From assembly GCA_018823125.1 (NCBI GenBank), contig JAHJIW010000008.1:1-43834 (forward strand): a stretch of DNA of 43,834 nucleotides, read 5' to 3'. Source of the DNA: Candidatus Margulisiibacteriota bacterium (GTDB taxonomy: Bacteria > Margulisbacteria > WOR-1 > JAHJIW01). The notes beneath the pieces are model-generated. The model had not been told where the DNA came from. It saw only the letters and a list, made by a program, of their open reading frames with translations, and ran no database searches. The position numbers were made by a program, and so were the translations under genes. Shown here piece by piece: positions 16,566 through 25,035 of this stretch (its first letter is position 1; the number at the start of each line of letters is the position of its first letter).

Positions 16566-17335
16566 GCGGCATCTTACACGTTGAAAATTTAACCTGTGGT
16601 TATGACGGCAAGCCGGTCGTTAAAGACGTGAATTTTGAAGTTAAACTGGGTGATTTTGTTGCCATCGTTGGCCCTAACGGCTGCGGTAAAACTACTCTCC
16701 TGCGGGCGATTGCCGGTCTTATAGATCCGCACGCAGGCCAAATTAAAGTCAGAAAAGTCCCGATTAAAAAAATGAGCCGCAAAGAAATTGCGCGACGCAT
16801 TGCTTTTATTCCTCAAATGATGGAGCCGGTGCAGGGATTTACCGTTGAAGATTTAGTTCTGATGGGCCGCACTCCGTATATGGATCGTTTTGCTTTTGAA
16901 ACTGATGATGATTACGATATTTCAAAATGGGCGCTGGAAGAACTTAAAATCGAGGAAATGGCGCACATTCCGGTCACTCAGCTGTCGGGTGGTGAGTTTC
17001 AAAGAGTAGCGATTGCCCGAGCTTTAGCCCAGGAACCGCAGGTGCTTTTGTTGGATGAGCCCACTTCCCACCTGGATTTAAGATTTCAGATTAAGATTTT
17101 GCGATTGCTCAGAAAAATCAGAAGAACCCGCAGTATCATTGCTACTTTTCATGATTTAACCTTGGCTTCAAAGTTTTGCCAGAAGATGGTTCTAATTAAA
17201 AACGGCGAAATGATTGCGGCGGGCAAACCCCACGATGTTTTAACTAAAGAAAATATCTGGAAAGCTTTCCGTATTAAGGCCGAAGTAAAAACTAACCCGC
17301 GTAATAAACGTTCGCGTTATATAATGATTCCTTAA
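16562..17335 (+). CDS. btuD: cobalamin-type ABC transporter, ATP-binding protein
   Basis: A 257-residue ATPase with Walker A GPNGCGKTT (near residue 37), signature LSGGEFQRVAIARAL (near 140), Walker B VLLLDEPTSHLD and the switch His in TFHDLTLA. The FepC/BtuD-type spacing matches the permease upstream. The start overlaps the btuC stop (ATGA). Its last 44 bases overlap the Nif3 gene tail to tail. Confidence 0.93.
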   Translation: MSGILHVENLTCGYDGKPVVKDVNFEVKLGDFVAIVGPNGCGKTTLLRAIAGLIDPHAGQIKVRKVPIKKMSRKEIARRIAFIPQMMEPVQGFTVEDLVLMGRTPYMDRFAFETDDDYDISKWALEELKIEEMAHIPVTQLSGGEFQRVAIARALAQEPQVLLLDEPTSHLDLRFQIKILRLLRKIRRTRSIIATFHDLTLASKFCQKMVLIKNGEMIAAGKPHDVLTKENIWKAFRIKAEVKTNPRNKRSRYIMIP

Positions 17336-18356
17336 ATAATTTTCTGACCACATCTACAAAACAAATTTCAGTATCATAGTGTCCGGCTTCGATCAGGTTT
17401 ATTCCATAATCCATTGCGAGAAGTCTGGCGTGATGGTTTAGTTCTCCGGTGACAAAGGTATCGGCTCCAGAATTAATTACATTTTCGATAACCCCTCTAC
17501 CGCTGCCGCTTGAAACCGCCACTTTTTTTACCTGACCCTTGCCGTGAGGAACAATTAGTTCGGGTTTTAGTTTTTTGGTAACTAAATTACAGAAAGACTG
17601 AAAGCTCATTTTGTTTTTTAACATTCCAACGCGGCCGATCCCGATTACTCTGCCCTGATTTAGTAAAGGATAAATATCATAAGCCGGTTCCTCATAAGGA
17701 TGTGCTTTCAATAAGGCAGATACAACTGCTAATAACTTGCTTTCCGGAATTATGGTTTCCAGTCGCGCTTCACCCACGCGATTAAGCTGTCCTTTTTTCC
17801 CGCTTTTCGGATGAGTTTTTTTGCCGGCGTAGAAAGTGCCGATGCCGTGCGATAAAAATGTGCAGTCAGAATAATTTCCGATATTGCCGGCGCCCGCTGA
17901 GCAGATCGCGTAGCGCACTTTTTCCAGTGCAGCTTGAGGGACAAAAGTAACCAGTTTAAATAACTTTTCTATATATGTGGGTTGTAAAATTTGAATATTG
18001 GTTAGCTCCAGAGTTTTGCATAAATAATCATTTAATCCGCCGTGGGCAATATCATAATTAGTATGCATCGCAATGATAGTGCTATCTTTTTTGATCGCTG
18101 GTTTTAATATTTCCCATAGGGGACCGCTGGCTTGAAGCCCCTTATCTGAGGTTTTAATGGGGTGGTGGCTGACGATTAAATTAGCTTTTTTAGCGATCGC
18201 CTGTTTAATGGTAGCCTTTGATACGTCAACACATACTAAAATGCCTTTAGTTTTATCATTTAATGAACCGAGCTGCAGTCCGCAATTATCGCCTGGTAAG
18301 GCTAACTTCAGCGGGGCAAAATTTTCTAAAATTCTAAATACTTCTTTGTGCTGCAT
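17292..18356 (-). CDS. Nif3-like dinuclear metal-centre protein (YqfO type)
   Basis: From the ATG at 18356 the protein is 354 residues, the long YqfO form with a PII/CutA-like middle insertion (residues about 120-235). Metal-binding motifs are VSHHP, MHTNYDIAHGGLNDYL and the C-terminal EAGHYDTE. The biochemical role of Nif3 proteins remains unsettled; some are annotated as GTP cyclohydrolase type 2. The longer frame to 18395 would overlap pabC and lacks family sequence. It follows pabC by 7 bases. Its stop lies inside the end of btuD. Confidence 0.9.
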   Translation of the reverse strand: MQHKEVFRILENFAPLKLALPGDNCGLQLGSLNDKTKGILVCVDVSKATIKQAIAKKANLIVSHHPIKTSDKGLQASGPLWEILKPAIKKDSTIIAMHTNYDIAHGGLNDYLCKTLELTNIQILQPTYIEKLFKLVTFVPQAALEKVRYAICSAGAGNIGNYSDCTFLSHGIGTFYAGKKTHPKSGKKGQLNRVGEARLETIIPESKLLAVVSALLKAHPYEEPAYDIYPLLNQGRVIGIGRVGMLKNKMSFQSFCNLVTKKLKPELIVPHGKGQVKKVAVSSGSGRGVIENVINSGADTFVTGELNHHARLLAMDYGINLIEAGHYDTEICFVDVVRKLFKESLYNANVYYAG

Positions 18357-18363
18357 TTGGAAA

Positions 18364-19140
18364 TTATAGCATAAGTAATCGCGTAATTTTACCATTGATC
18401 ACCGGCACGATTCCTTCTCCCGAAAAAGTTAAAAAACATTCATCCGCATTTTTTAAGTCTTTTAATTTAATTTTCTTTTCCTGTACTTTAATTTTAAGTT
18501 TGCGAGCTAGTTTCATGATGAATTGACGAGTAACGCCGGGGAGGATGGGAAGAGACAGGGGAGGGGTGATAAGAATTCCGTTTTTTACTATGAAGATATT
18601 ACTGACCGTACCTTCTAAAACATAACCCTGCGGATCAATTAAAATGGTTTCGTCGGCACCTTTCTTTTCTGCTTCGGTCTTAGCCAGAATATTATTTAAA
18701 TAGTCTAATGATTTTATAGTGCTGGAATGAGTGGTGGTTTTTGTGATAATTTTCCAGTTGGATTTTTTTGGAGATCGTTTTAGCTTTTCGATAATGATAA
18801 TGACATTCGCTTTTCCTTTTACATTTTTAGTGCTTAACCCATGAGATTTTGCTTCTCCTCTGGTAACGATGATTTTTATGTAAGCTTCTTTAAATTTGTT
18901 TATTTTGATGAGTCGCGCAATATTATTTTTGATCTTTAGCTTGGAATAGGGGATTTTGATTTTTAAAAGTCTTGCGCTTTTAAATAGACGTGCAAGATGT
19001 TCGTCTAAAAGAAAAGGTTTGCAGTTATATGTGCGTAAAGATTCAAATAAACCATCACCATACAGAAATCCCCGGTCAAAAATCGAAATTTCAGCGTTCC
19101 TCGAATCAATAATCTTTCCATTAATGAAAACTTTACTCAT
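18364..19140 (-). CDS. pabC: aminodeoxychorismate lyase (class IV aminotransferase)
   Basis: This 258-residue PLP enzyme of fold type IV has DRGFLYGDGLFESLRTYN near residue 22, the PLP lysine in IKSLDYLNN (near 150), and EGTVSNIFIV near 185. The class includes branched-chain aminotransferases, but the 8-base overlap with a pabB-like gene upstream points to 4-amino-4-deoxychorismate lyase, which releases p-aminobenzoate for folate. Confidence 0.85.
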   Translation of the reverse strand: MSKVFINGKIIDSRNAEISIFDRGFLYGDGLFESLRTYNCKPFLLDEHLARLFKSARLLKIKIPYSKLKIKNNIARLIKINKFKEAYIKIIVTRGEAKSHGLSTKNVKGKANVIIIIEKLKRSPKKSNWKIITKTTTHSSTIKSLDYLNNILAKTEAEKKGADETILIDPQGYVLEGTVSNIFIVKNGILITPPLSLPILPGVTRQFIMKLARKLKIKVQEKKIKLKDLKNADECFLTFSGEGIVPVINGKITRLLML

Positions 19141-20302
19141 TTAATGCCTCCACCATGGCCCCGGCTTTATGCAGGGTTTCATAATATTCTTTTTCCGGGT
19201 CAGAGTCAGCAACAATTCCTGCGCCAACCTGAATATATGCTTTTTTATCTTTCATCAGTATGGTTCGGATAATAATATTGAAGTCCATAGTGCCATCCGG
19301 AAGAATATATCCAATGGATCCGGTGTAAATGCCGCGTTTAACTGGCTCTAGTTCTTCAATAATTTCCATTGATCTGATTTTTGGGCATCCGGTGATGGTC
19401 CCCCCGGGAAACATGGCTTGGATTAAGTCGAATTGATCTTTATCTTTACTTAATTTGCCGATTACATTCGAAACAATGTGAATCACGTGTGAATATTTTT
19501 CGATGATCATTTGTTCGTTAACTTTTACACTGCCGTATTCACAAACGCGTCCCAAATCATTTCTTTCGAGATCAACTAACATGATATGTTCGGCTCTTTC
19601 TTTGGGGTTCAGCAAAAGTTCGTTGTCGGTAGCGCTGGCTGGGCGGGTGCCGGCAATTGGTCGAGTTTGTGCCAAGCCGTTTTCTAGTTTAATTAGTCTT
19701 TCGGGTGAACAACTTACGATTTGGAAATCTCCAAAATTAAAGTAAGAGGCAAAAGGGGAGGGATTAATTTCTCGAAGTCGTTTATATATTTCAAGAGGGG
19801 GATCTTTGGTGTCAAATTCCAGCCGTTGCGAAAGATTGGCTTGATAAATATCGCCGTCTTTAATATATTGTTTAGCTTTTATTACAATATTTTCAAATTC
19901 TGCTTTGGATAAGTTTGATTTTAGGTTGTTTTCTTTGCGTGAGGATGATAAACGCGATGGTTCAGTTGCGTCATGAAGGATAATTTCTAGTTTCCGCGGT
20001 GCGATGAAATAAATGATTGGCAGATTTAGATCATCTTTAGCGTAATGAGGCAGCTTTTCTAGATGCCAGGCCGCATCGTAGCTAATATAACCGAAAATCC
20101 CTTTAAATTCGGGATGATTTTTATGTTTATTGAACTGTTCTTTTAATATATCAAAAGGATTATCATTTGGGCCAGCAGAGATTACAAAAAGTGGATCCCA
20201 TCCGATAAATGATTGGCCAATATTATTGGCGCTGTCCAAAATGAACGAACCAAATTCATTATGGATCTTTTCAAATGTTTTCATAGATGACAAATTGTTC
20301 AT
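19133..20302 (-). CDS. pabB: aminodeoxychorismate synthase component I
   Basis: The 389-residue chorismate-binding enzyme contains SCSPERLIKLENG, TRPIAGTRPAS, LVDLERNDLGRVC and the active-site region FPGGTITGCPKIRSMEIIEE. The N-terminal domain is reduced, as in many stand-alone PabB proteins. It makes aminodeoxychorismate with ammonia or a glutaminase; no pabA is in the window. It overlaps pabC, so the two enzymes of p-aminobenzoate synthesis are coupled. A TAAAAT lies just before the ATG. Confidence 0.9.
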   Translation of the reverse strand: MNNLSSMKTFEKIHNEFGSFILDSANNIGQSFIGWDPLFVISAGPNDNPFDILKEQFNKHKNHPEFKGIFGYISYDAAWHLEKLPHYAKDDLNLPIIYFIAPRKLEIILHDATEPSRLSSSRKENNLKSNLSKAEFENIVIKAKQYIKDGDIYQANLSQRLEFDTKDPPLEIYKRLREINPSPFASYFNFGDFQIVSCSPERLIKLENGLAQTRPIAGTRPASATDNELLLNPKERAEHIMLVDLERNDLGRVCEYGSVKVNEQMIIEKYSHVIHIVSNVIGKLSKDKDQFDLIQAMFPGGTITGCPKIRSMEIIEELEPVKRGIYTGSIGYILPDGTMDFNIIIRTILMKDKKAYIQVGAGIVADSDPEKEYYETLHKAGAMVEALNE

Positions 20303-20373
20303 GATTTTAAACCGGGTTGCGAAGTCTGGATGGCGCTAAGTCCGCCTAGGGCATTACTTCGAGGATAAAAAAA

Positions 20374-20445
20374 TGGGCGACATAGGATTCGAACCTATGG
20401 CCTCATCCTTGTAAGGGATGCACTCTACCGCTGAGTTAGTCGCCC
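20374..20445 (-). tRNA. tRNA-Val (anticodon TAC)
   Basis: A complete 72-base cloverleaf on the minus strand: acceptor GGGCGAC/GTCGCCC, D arm CTC/GAG, anticodon loop CTTACAA with TAC, T loop GGTTCGAATCC and discriminator A. CCA is not encoded. Confidence 0.93.
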
Positions 20446-20470
20446 ATTTTTCTTGGAATATTATATCACA

Positions 20471-20519
20471 TGGGCGGTATAGGGTTCGAACCTGTCGCCC
20501 CGATTTCATCGTGGCTCCA
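20471..20519 (-). pseudogene. tRNA 3'-half fragment
   Basis: On the minus strand this reads GGAGCCA, an unrelated stretch, then CAGGTTCGAACCC and TATACCGCCCA. It is thus a T-arm plus a 3' acceptor strand with discriminator. The acceptor ACCGCCC is the exact complement of GGGCGGT at 20872-20878, and not of the two intact tRNA-Val genes nearby. Confidence 0.6.
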
Positions 20520-20520
20520 T

Positions 20521-20588
20521 GAGGGGCATTGCCCCTCATCGCTCACTTCGTTCGCTGCTCCCCAAGACAAAGGGGGTGAACCCCCTTT
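20521..20588. repeat. two GC-rich hairpins
   Basis: GAGGGGC-ATT-GCCCCTC (20521-20537) and AAAGGGGG-TGAA-CCCCCTTT (20569-20588) are perfect short palindromes with a CGCTCACTTCGTTCGCTG stretch between. They separate the broken tRNA pieces and may be a small repetitive extragenic element. Confidence 0.6.
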
Positions 20589-20599
20589 GAAACCCCCAA

Positions 20600-20610
20600 G
20601 GTTCGAACCC
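20600..20610 (-). other. isolated T-arm fragment
   Basis: GGGTTCGAACC, a T-arm core, appears here without any acceptor or anticodon arm around it. Confidence 0.4.
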
Positions 20611-20637
20611 TCAGAGATTGTTTTATTATAAAAAAAA

Positions 20638-20709
20638 TGGGCGGCACAGGGTTCGAACCTATGGCTCCTTCCGTGTGAGGGAAGTACTCTACCGCTGAGT
20701 TAGCCGCCC
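20638..20709 (-). tRNA. tRNA-Val (anticodon CAC)
   Basis: A complete 72-base cloverleaf on the minus strand: acceptor GGGCGGC/GCCGCCC, anticodon stem CTTCC/GGAAG, loop CTCACAC with CAC, T loop GGTTCGAACCC and discriminator A; CCA is not encoded. It lies between the fragments at 20471-20519 and 20852-20878, which look like two halves of another tRNA. Confidence 0.92.
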
Positions 20710-20739
20710 AAGTTTTGACATGCAAGTATAACATTTTTT

Positions 20740-20786
20740 ACTTCCCTCACACGGTGAAAAATTAACTAGGCTCCTTCCGTGTGAGG
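20740..20786. repeat. inverted copies of the tRNA-Val(CAC) anticodon arm
   Basis: CTTCCCTCACACGG on the plus strand (20741-20754) and CCTCACACGGAAGGAGCC on the minus strand (20786-20769) are both copies of the anticodon region of the intact tRNA at 20638-20709. Together they form a 10-bp hairpin. They are dead fragments or parts of an unusual element. Confidence 0.6.
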
Positions 20787-20789
20787 CGA

Positions 20790-20846
20790 GGTCTTTGTGT
20801 CTTTACATTAAGTAATATGACAATGCGTGAGCAAGACGCAAAGGCC
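20790..20846 (+). other. long G-U-containing hairpin inside the broken tRNA
   Basis: On the plus strand GGTCTTTGTGTCTT (20790-20803) pairs with AAGACGCAAAGGCC (20833-20846) over 14 consecutive pairs including two G-U pairs. On the minus strand the same positions are C-A mismatches, so an RNA structure on the plus strand is favoured. It sits between the 5' half and the anticodon part of a tRNA copy. Confidence 0.45.
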
Positions 20847-20851
20847 GAGAG

Positions 20852-20878
20852 AGTACTCTACCACTGAGTTAACCGCCC
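20852..20878 (-). pseudogene. tRNA 5'-half fragment
   Basis: On the minus strand this reads GGGCGGT, TA, then a full D arm (ACTCAGTGGTAGAGT) and ACT, after which tRNA similarity stops. It closely resembles the 5' half of tRNA-Val(CAC). Its acceptor strand pairs perfectly with the 3' fragment at 20471-20519, about 370 bases away. Confidence 0.65.
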
Positions 20879-20943
20879 GTGAGGGGACAATTTTAACATA
20901 TTTTATTGAAATTTTTATGAGTTTATATCGATAAGTAACTATC

Positions 20944-23028
20944 ATGGCAACTGTAGATTTAACTAGAAGATTAATGCCCACCAGATTTGCTAAGCGGCTT
21001 AATGTACAACAAACTCGCAATCCGCGCGACCTGGTAGCACAGGGTCAGCGGGTAGGAATTTCTTGGAGAGGGGAAGCTGCGCCGCGCTTTATTGAACAAA
21101 GAATTAAAAAAATGGTGGCGGATGGCCAGCTATATTCGAGTTTAGTTAATGCATTATTAGGTTGGCAGGCTCCGGCGGAAATCGAGTTTTTAAATATCGA
21201 ACATTGTCGGCAACTAGCGGATACTCTTCTTTTTGCAAGGCCTCAAGATAGACTTAGCGCCGAAAGAGACATGCTTAGAACGCTTGAGGGGCGGTGGGGT
21301 GCAGCATTTAGTGCGGCAGAGAAAAAGGGAGTTTATGAGCACGTAATTAAATTGCGGGCGGTTCTGGGCCAGGCCTTTAAATGCGACAGTGTAGGCGAAG
21401 AAAGAGATGTTGATTATTTGCTGCCGGGAGATAAATTGTCGCCAGCGGTTGGAATAGATCACGATGGAATCGTTTATATCAGGTTAGTAATCAACGGAAT
21501 GGGAAAACAACGCAAACTACATTCTCAGCCAAAACTTTTACAGAAAGCGCGACAAATTGCTGAACAACATGAAGATTTGCATGCCCGGCGAGAAGCAATA
21601 TGGCAGCATATTTGTTCACATAATAAAGCCTTAAATATGGTGATTACCGCAAAATTTACCCAAAAACTTCAGGGTCAAGTGCCGGCATCTCCATTGAGAA
21701 GTATTTTAGAAACCCATCTGATGGAATTAAATGCAGTAGTAGCAATGTTAGCCTTTCAGGAAGTTGGTATGCCGGTAAGCATGGTGCGGGGAGAAAGTGC
21801 CAAAATTATTTCGGCCGGAGAGATTAATGGTAAAAAAAGAAATAATAAGATCGGTATAGATTCTAAAAAGATTAGAGACCGGATTTGGCTTGAATTTGAA
21901 GCCGAAGGCGGGAAAACCTATATTGCCGATTTATCCAAGGGAAAACTTATCGAAAAACCGGAAAATGCTGAAATGCATGCCAAATTATTTAATTTTGATA
22001 CTTTATGCTCTGGTGGGGTGGTGTTAGAGGATGCGGGAAGGGTTTATTTTTATAATAAATATTTCCGTAATCGTATATTTAGGCCGATGTCCTATTTAAC
22101 CGAAGATGCGGTTGAGGTGATTAGTAAACAAACTGCAGAAAACGTAAATGAAGAATCTTTTACTCTCGAAGAGATTGCAGCCTCAAGAGAATCGGTGTCG
22201 GAAGCAATGTTTGGAAGAACCGAAATGGTAATGCATGAAAAAAATGACGATACTGCTCTTTTGGCCTTTGATGGTGAGACACTGGTTGCCGGGGTTGGAG
22301 ATGGGGTGGGAGGACATCGACATGGCTATAAAGCATCTCAGACTGCTATGCAGGCGGTAAGTAAAGCATTTGCGGATGGAGCGGATGCTGCCCGTCAACT
22401 GCAGAGCGCCCACTTCGCAGTCTGGGAATATAATTTATTGCGTTACCGGGGGCCAGATAAAATGCCTGCCACTACCGCAGTAATTTTAAATCATGATATT
22501 TCTACTGGAAATACAAAAGTTGCCCACGCGGGAGATTCCCGTGCTTATTGGTTTATGGAGAATGATTTTCATCTTTTGACCCTTGATCATAATGAGTATG
22601 AAGTGGAAAAAACTATCAGAGGTTTAGATGGCAATAACCCAATTCATTTACCATTGCGGTTGGGCACAGATAATGTTTATATTTTAGATGCAGCTATCGC
22701 AGCTGAATACTATGCTTTTATCAATGATGCGCCGGATTCAATACAATACGCTATTGCCCGGGATTTATCTTGGGTTCCTCCAGTTGAACCAACCCAAACT
22801 TTTGAGTTAACCGTTTCGGAAAAAAGTATATTTCGCCTAACCTCTGACGGAATCAATGTATTAGGATGCGATCAACACATTATTGAAGGCGAAGAAAGGG
22901 CGCACACCAGGGTTATTGAATTATTTAGACGGCTTTGGAGTGATACCAATTGGGCCATGAAGGATAATGCGACCATTGTTGAAATTAATGTTGAAAAACT
23001 AAGAGGGCTATTTCCCTTCCTTAGCTAA
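20944..23028 (+). CDS. PP2C-family Ser/Thr phosphatase with a large unknown N-terminal region
   Basis: The C-terminal 270 residues form a complete PP2C/PPM phosphatase: DGETLVAGVGDGVGG near residue 441, HAGDSRAYW near 527, RLTSDGINVLG near 631 and DNATIVEI near 672. These supply the metal-binding Asp residues of the family. The first 420 residues match nothing I know; they are mixed alpha/beta with an N-terminal basic segment (RRLMPTRFAKRLN) and no membrane helix or signal peptide. Total length is 694. The gene stands alone on the plus strand, overlaps mscS tail to tail by 21 bases, and has no kinase or anti-sigma partner next to it. Confidence 0.82.
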   Translation: MATVDLTRRLMPTRFAKRLNVQQTRNPRDLVAQGQRVGISWRGEAAPRFIEQRIKKMVADGQLYSSLVNALLGWQAPAEIEFLNIEHCRQLADTLLFARPQDRLSAERDMLRTLEGRWGAAFSAAEKKGVYEHVIKLRAVLGQAFKCDSVGEERDVDYLLPGDKLSPAVGIDHDGIVYIRLVINGMGKQRKLHSQPKLLQKARQIAEQHEDLHARREAIWQHICSHNKALNMVITAKFTQKLQGQVPASPLRSILETHLMELNAVVAMLAFQEVGMPVSMVRGESAKIISAGEINGKKRNNKIGIDSKKIRDRIWLEFEAEGGKTYIADLSKGKLIEKPENAEMHAKLFNFDTLCSGGVVLEDAGRVYFYNKYFRNRIFRPMSYLTEDAVEVISKQTAENVNEESFTLEEIAASRESVSEAMFGRTEMVMHEKNDDTALLAFDGETLVAGVGDGVGGHRHGYKASQTAMQAVSKAFADGADAARQLQSAHFAVWEYNLLRYRGPDKMPATTAVILNHDISTGNTKVAHAGDSRAYWFMENDFHLLTLDHNEYEVEKTIRGLDGNNPIHLPLRLGTDNVYILDAAIAAEYYAFINDAPDSIQYAIARDLSWVPPVEPTQTFELTVSEKSIFRLTSDGINVLGCDQHIIEGEERAHTRVIELFRRLWSDTNWAMKDNATIVEINVEKLRGLFPFLS

Positions 23029-24078
23029 AAATAACGTCTGCGTTGGATAAGCAAACTCAATGCCTTTTTCTTTAAACTTTTCTTTTATTTTTTGATTGAT
23101 TTCTTGTTGAATATCCATGTAGAGGTTGTAATCATTGCCGTCAATGTAATAAACGTTTTCGATATCCAAGCTGAAGTTGCCAAAATTAATAAAATGAGAG
23201 CGATCAAAAGTTGTTTTATCTACCCCGTTAATAATTTCTTTGATCATTTGAGGGATAATTTTAATTTGTGCTGAAGTGGTTTGATAGGTAACGCCTACTT
23301 TAAATACGACCCTTCTTTTTTGCATGCGCTTGTAGTTTCGGACGCGGCTGTTAGTTAAGTCGGAATTTGAAAAAATAATTTGTTCTCCGCCCAAGCTGCG
23401 AATGCGGGTGGTTTTAATTCCAATGTGTTCCACCACGCCCAGATAATCACCCACGATAATAAAATCGCCAACTTTAAATGGTTTATCTAGAAATATGGCA
23501 AAGGATGAAAAGAGGTCGCCTAAAATAGCTTGTGCGGCTAAGGCCACGGCAACGCCGCCGATGCCTAAGCCGGCCACCACTGCGGTTATGTTTATTCCTA
23601 GGTTATCTAATACAAAAAGGGTTGCTGCCGCCCAGAGTGCCCATTTGAAAATCAACAGGATATTTTCAGAAGCAACTTCGGCGCTGGCATCCGCTTCTCC
23701 CTGCAGATAGAATTTTTTCAATGCGTAACCAATAATATCTTGAATTAACTTGATCGCTTTAAAGGTGAGAACAATAATCAGGGCAAAGGTAATAACTTTA
23801 TCGACCACGATATCTAAGACTAACGGGCGGGTAGCTAAATAAAGGGATACCATTAAATAAATCGGGCCGTTGACTTTAATTAACAGGTTGATGGTAAAAT
23901 CATCAAAATCATTAGCGGTTTTCTGGGAAAGTTTTCTTAAGCTGGCTAGTATAAATCGTTTAATGATCCATAAACCTAAGAATATGACAATAAAAGTGAT
24001 TACAGCAACCGCATAATCGCCCAGCGTATTGGACAAAAACTCTTTTTGTAAAATCCCGTTAAATAAATCGTTTAGCAT
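23008..24078 (-). CDS. MscS-family mechanosensitive ion channel
   Basis: The 356-residue protein has about four or five N-terminal membrane helices and the pore-lining TM3 with GLGIGGVAVALAAQAILGDLFSSFAIF near residues 170-195 (Gly/Ala ridge). A beta domain (PFKVGDFIIVGDYLGVVEHIGIKTTRIRS) and the alpha/beta C-terminal cage follow. It releases solutes under hypoosmotic shock. It is 12 bases downstream of the dehydrogenase-like gene and may be co-transcribed with it. Confidence 0.93.
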   Translation of the reverse strand: MLNDLFNGILQKEFLSNTLGDYAVAVITFIVIFLGLWIIKRFILASLRKLSQKTANDFDDFTINLLIKVNGPIYLMVSLYLATRPLVLDIVVDKVITFALIIVLTFKAIKLIQDIIGYALKKFYLQGEADASAEVASENILLIFKWALWAAATLFVLDNLGINITAVVAGLGIGGVAVALAAQAILGDLFSSFAIFLDKPFKVGDFIIVGDYLGVVEHIGIKTTRIRSLGGEQIIFSNSDLTNSRVRNYKRMQKRRVVFKVGVTYQTTSAQIKIIPQMIKEIINGVDKTTFDRSHFINFGNFSLDIENVYYIDGNDYNLYMDIQQEINQKIKEKFKEKGIEFAYPTQTLFLAKEGK

Positions 24079-24090
24079 GTTTATCTCCTT

Positions 24091-25035
24091 TTAAGCTTTT
24101 ACTAAAGCGGCCTTGATGTATTGGGGTAAATTATCCATCCCTTTGTCCGCAATTTCCTGGATAATCGGAGCAGTTTGACTGCTGTATATTTCGGATATTC
24201 TTTTAGGATCTAAACCTGGCCAGCCCCAGCATGCGGTATGAATAACTCCGTCCATCACGTATGAAATATTATCCAGTGAAGTAGGGCGGATGGTTTCAAT
24301 CGGTGATTGTCCGGCCGGATTTGAAACAATATCAACAATGATCGCTCCCGGATTTAGTAATTTAAGCATTTCTTTTTTGACTAAAATTACTTTCCCTCTT
24401 AATTTATGGGGCCAGCGGAGCGCATTTACTAAAATGTCGGTACCCGGAAGGTGCTTTTTCATTTCATAAATGTCTTTTTTGTTTAAAATAATTACTCTGG
24501 CAAGTTTGCGGGCGGCACACTGGATTGCGCCGCAGGCAACATTGCCGTACCCCATAATTTTAACTACCGCTTTTTCCGGGTTTTTGCCCCAAAGTTCAAT
24601 CCCTTTTTGCATGGCGAGGTAGCCGGTTTGGTGCAGTGCTTCAATTTTGCGTTTGCCCAGCGCATCTTTAATTTCTGCCATGGCGAGGGAGTTAATTTTA
24701 TATTTCTTTAGCAGTCTGGTGAGGGTGGGGTTGCCCTTGAGATGGAGCATGGACATCAGGGCGGTGCCGGGACGCATTAATTTTAATTCATCCTCGTTGG
24801 GTTCTTTTATTCTTATTACCAGATCACCTTGGTAAATCTGTTCTTTGCTTCCGATTTTTGCGCCGGCTTTTTCGTATTCTTTATCTTTTACGCCGATGCC
24901 TGCGCCCGCGCCTTTTTCCACCCAAACTTCGTATTTAGCTGCAATTGCCTTAAGTTCCGGCGGCAGCAGGATTACTCTTTTTTCCTGGGGTCGATTTTCG
25001 GCGGCAATGCCGATTTTTATTTTTTTATACGTCAT
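24091..25035 (-). CDS. alanine dehydrogenase/PNT-family protein
   Basis: This 314-residue protein belongs to the alanine dehydrogenase/transhydrogenase-alpha/saccharopine dehydrogenase superfamily. The N-terminus has the family pattern IAAENRPQEKRVILLPPELK, and MLHLKGNPTLTRLL covers the substrate Lys/His region. The nucleotide-binding part around VVKIMGYGNVACGAIQCAARK has GYGNVACG in place of the usual GxGxxG. It is shorter than alanine dehydrogenase (about 370) and similar in length to N5-carboxyethyl-ornithine synthase. It overlaps the 3' end of kamA by 11 bases, so its substrate may be related to lysine or beta-lysine. Confidence 0.75.
   Translation of the reverse strand: MTYKKIKIGIAAENRPQEKRVILLPPELKAIAAKYEVWVEKGAGAGIGVKDKEYEKAGAKIGSKEQIYQGDLVIRIKEPNEDELKLMRPGTALMSMLHLKGNPTLTRLLKKYKINSLAMAEIKDALGKRKIEALHQTGYLAMQKGIELWGKNPEKAVVKIMGYGNVACGAIQCAARKLARVIILNKKDIYEMKKHLPGTDILVNALRWPHKLRGKVILVKKEMLKLLNPGAIIVDIVSNPAGQSPIETIRPTSLDNISYVMDGVIHTACWGWPGLDPKRISEIYSSQTAPIIQEIADKGMDNLPQYIKAALVKA

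Noticed and set aside
20354..20734. Two short minus-strand frames (20354-20539 and 20543-20734)
   Set aside because: They are translations through tRNA-Val genes and tRNA fragments.
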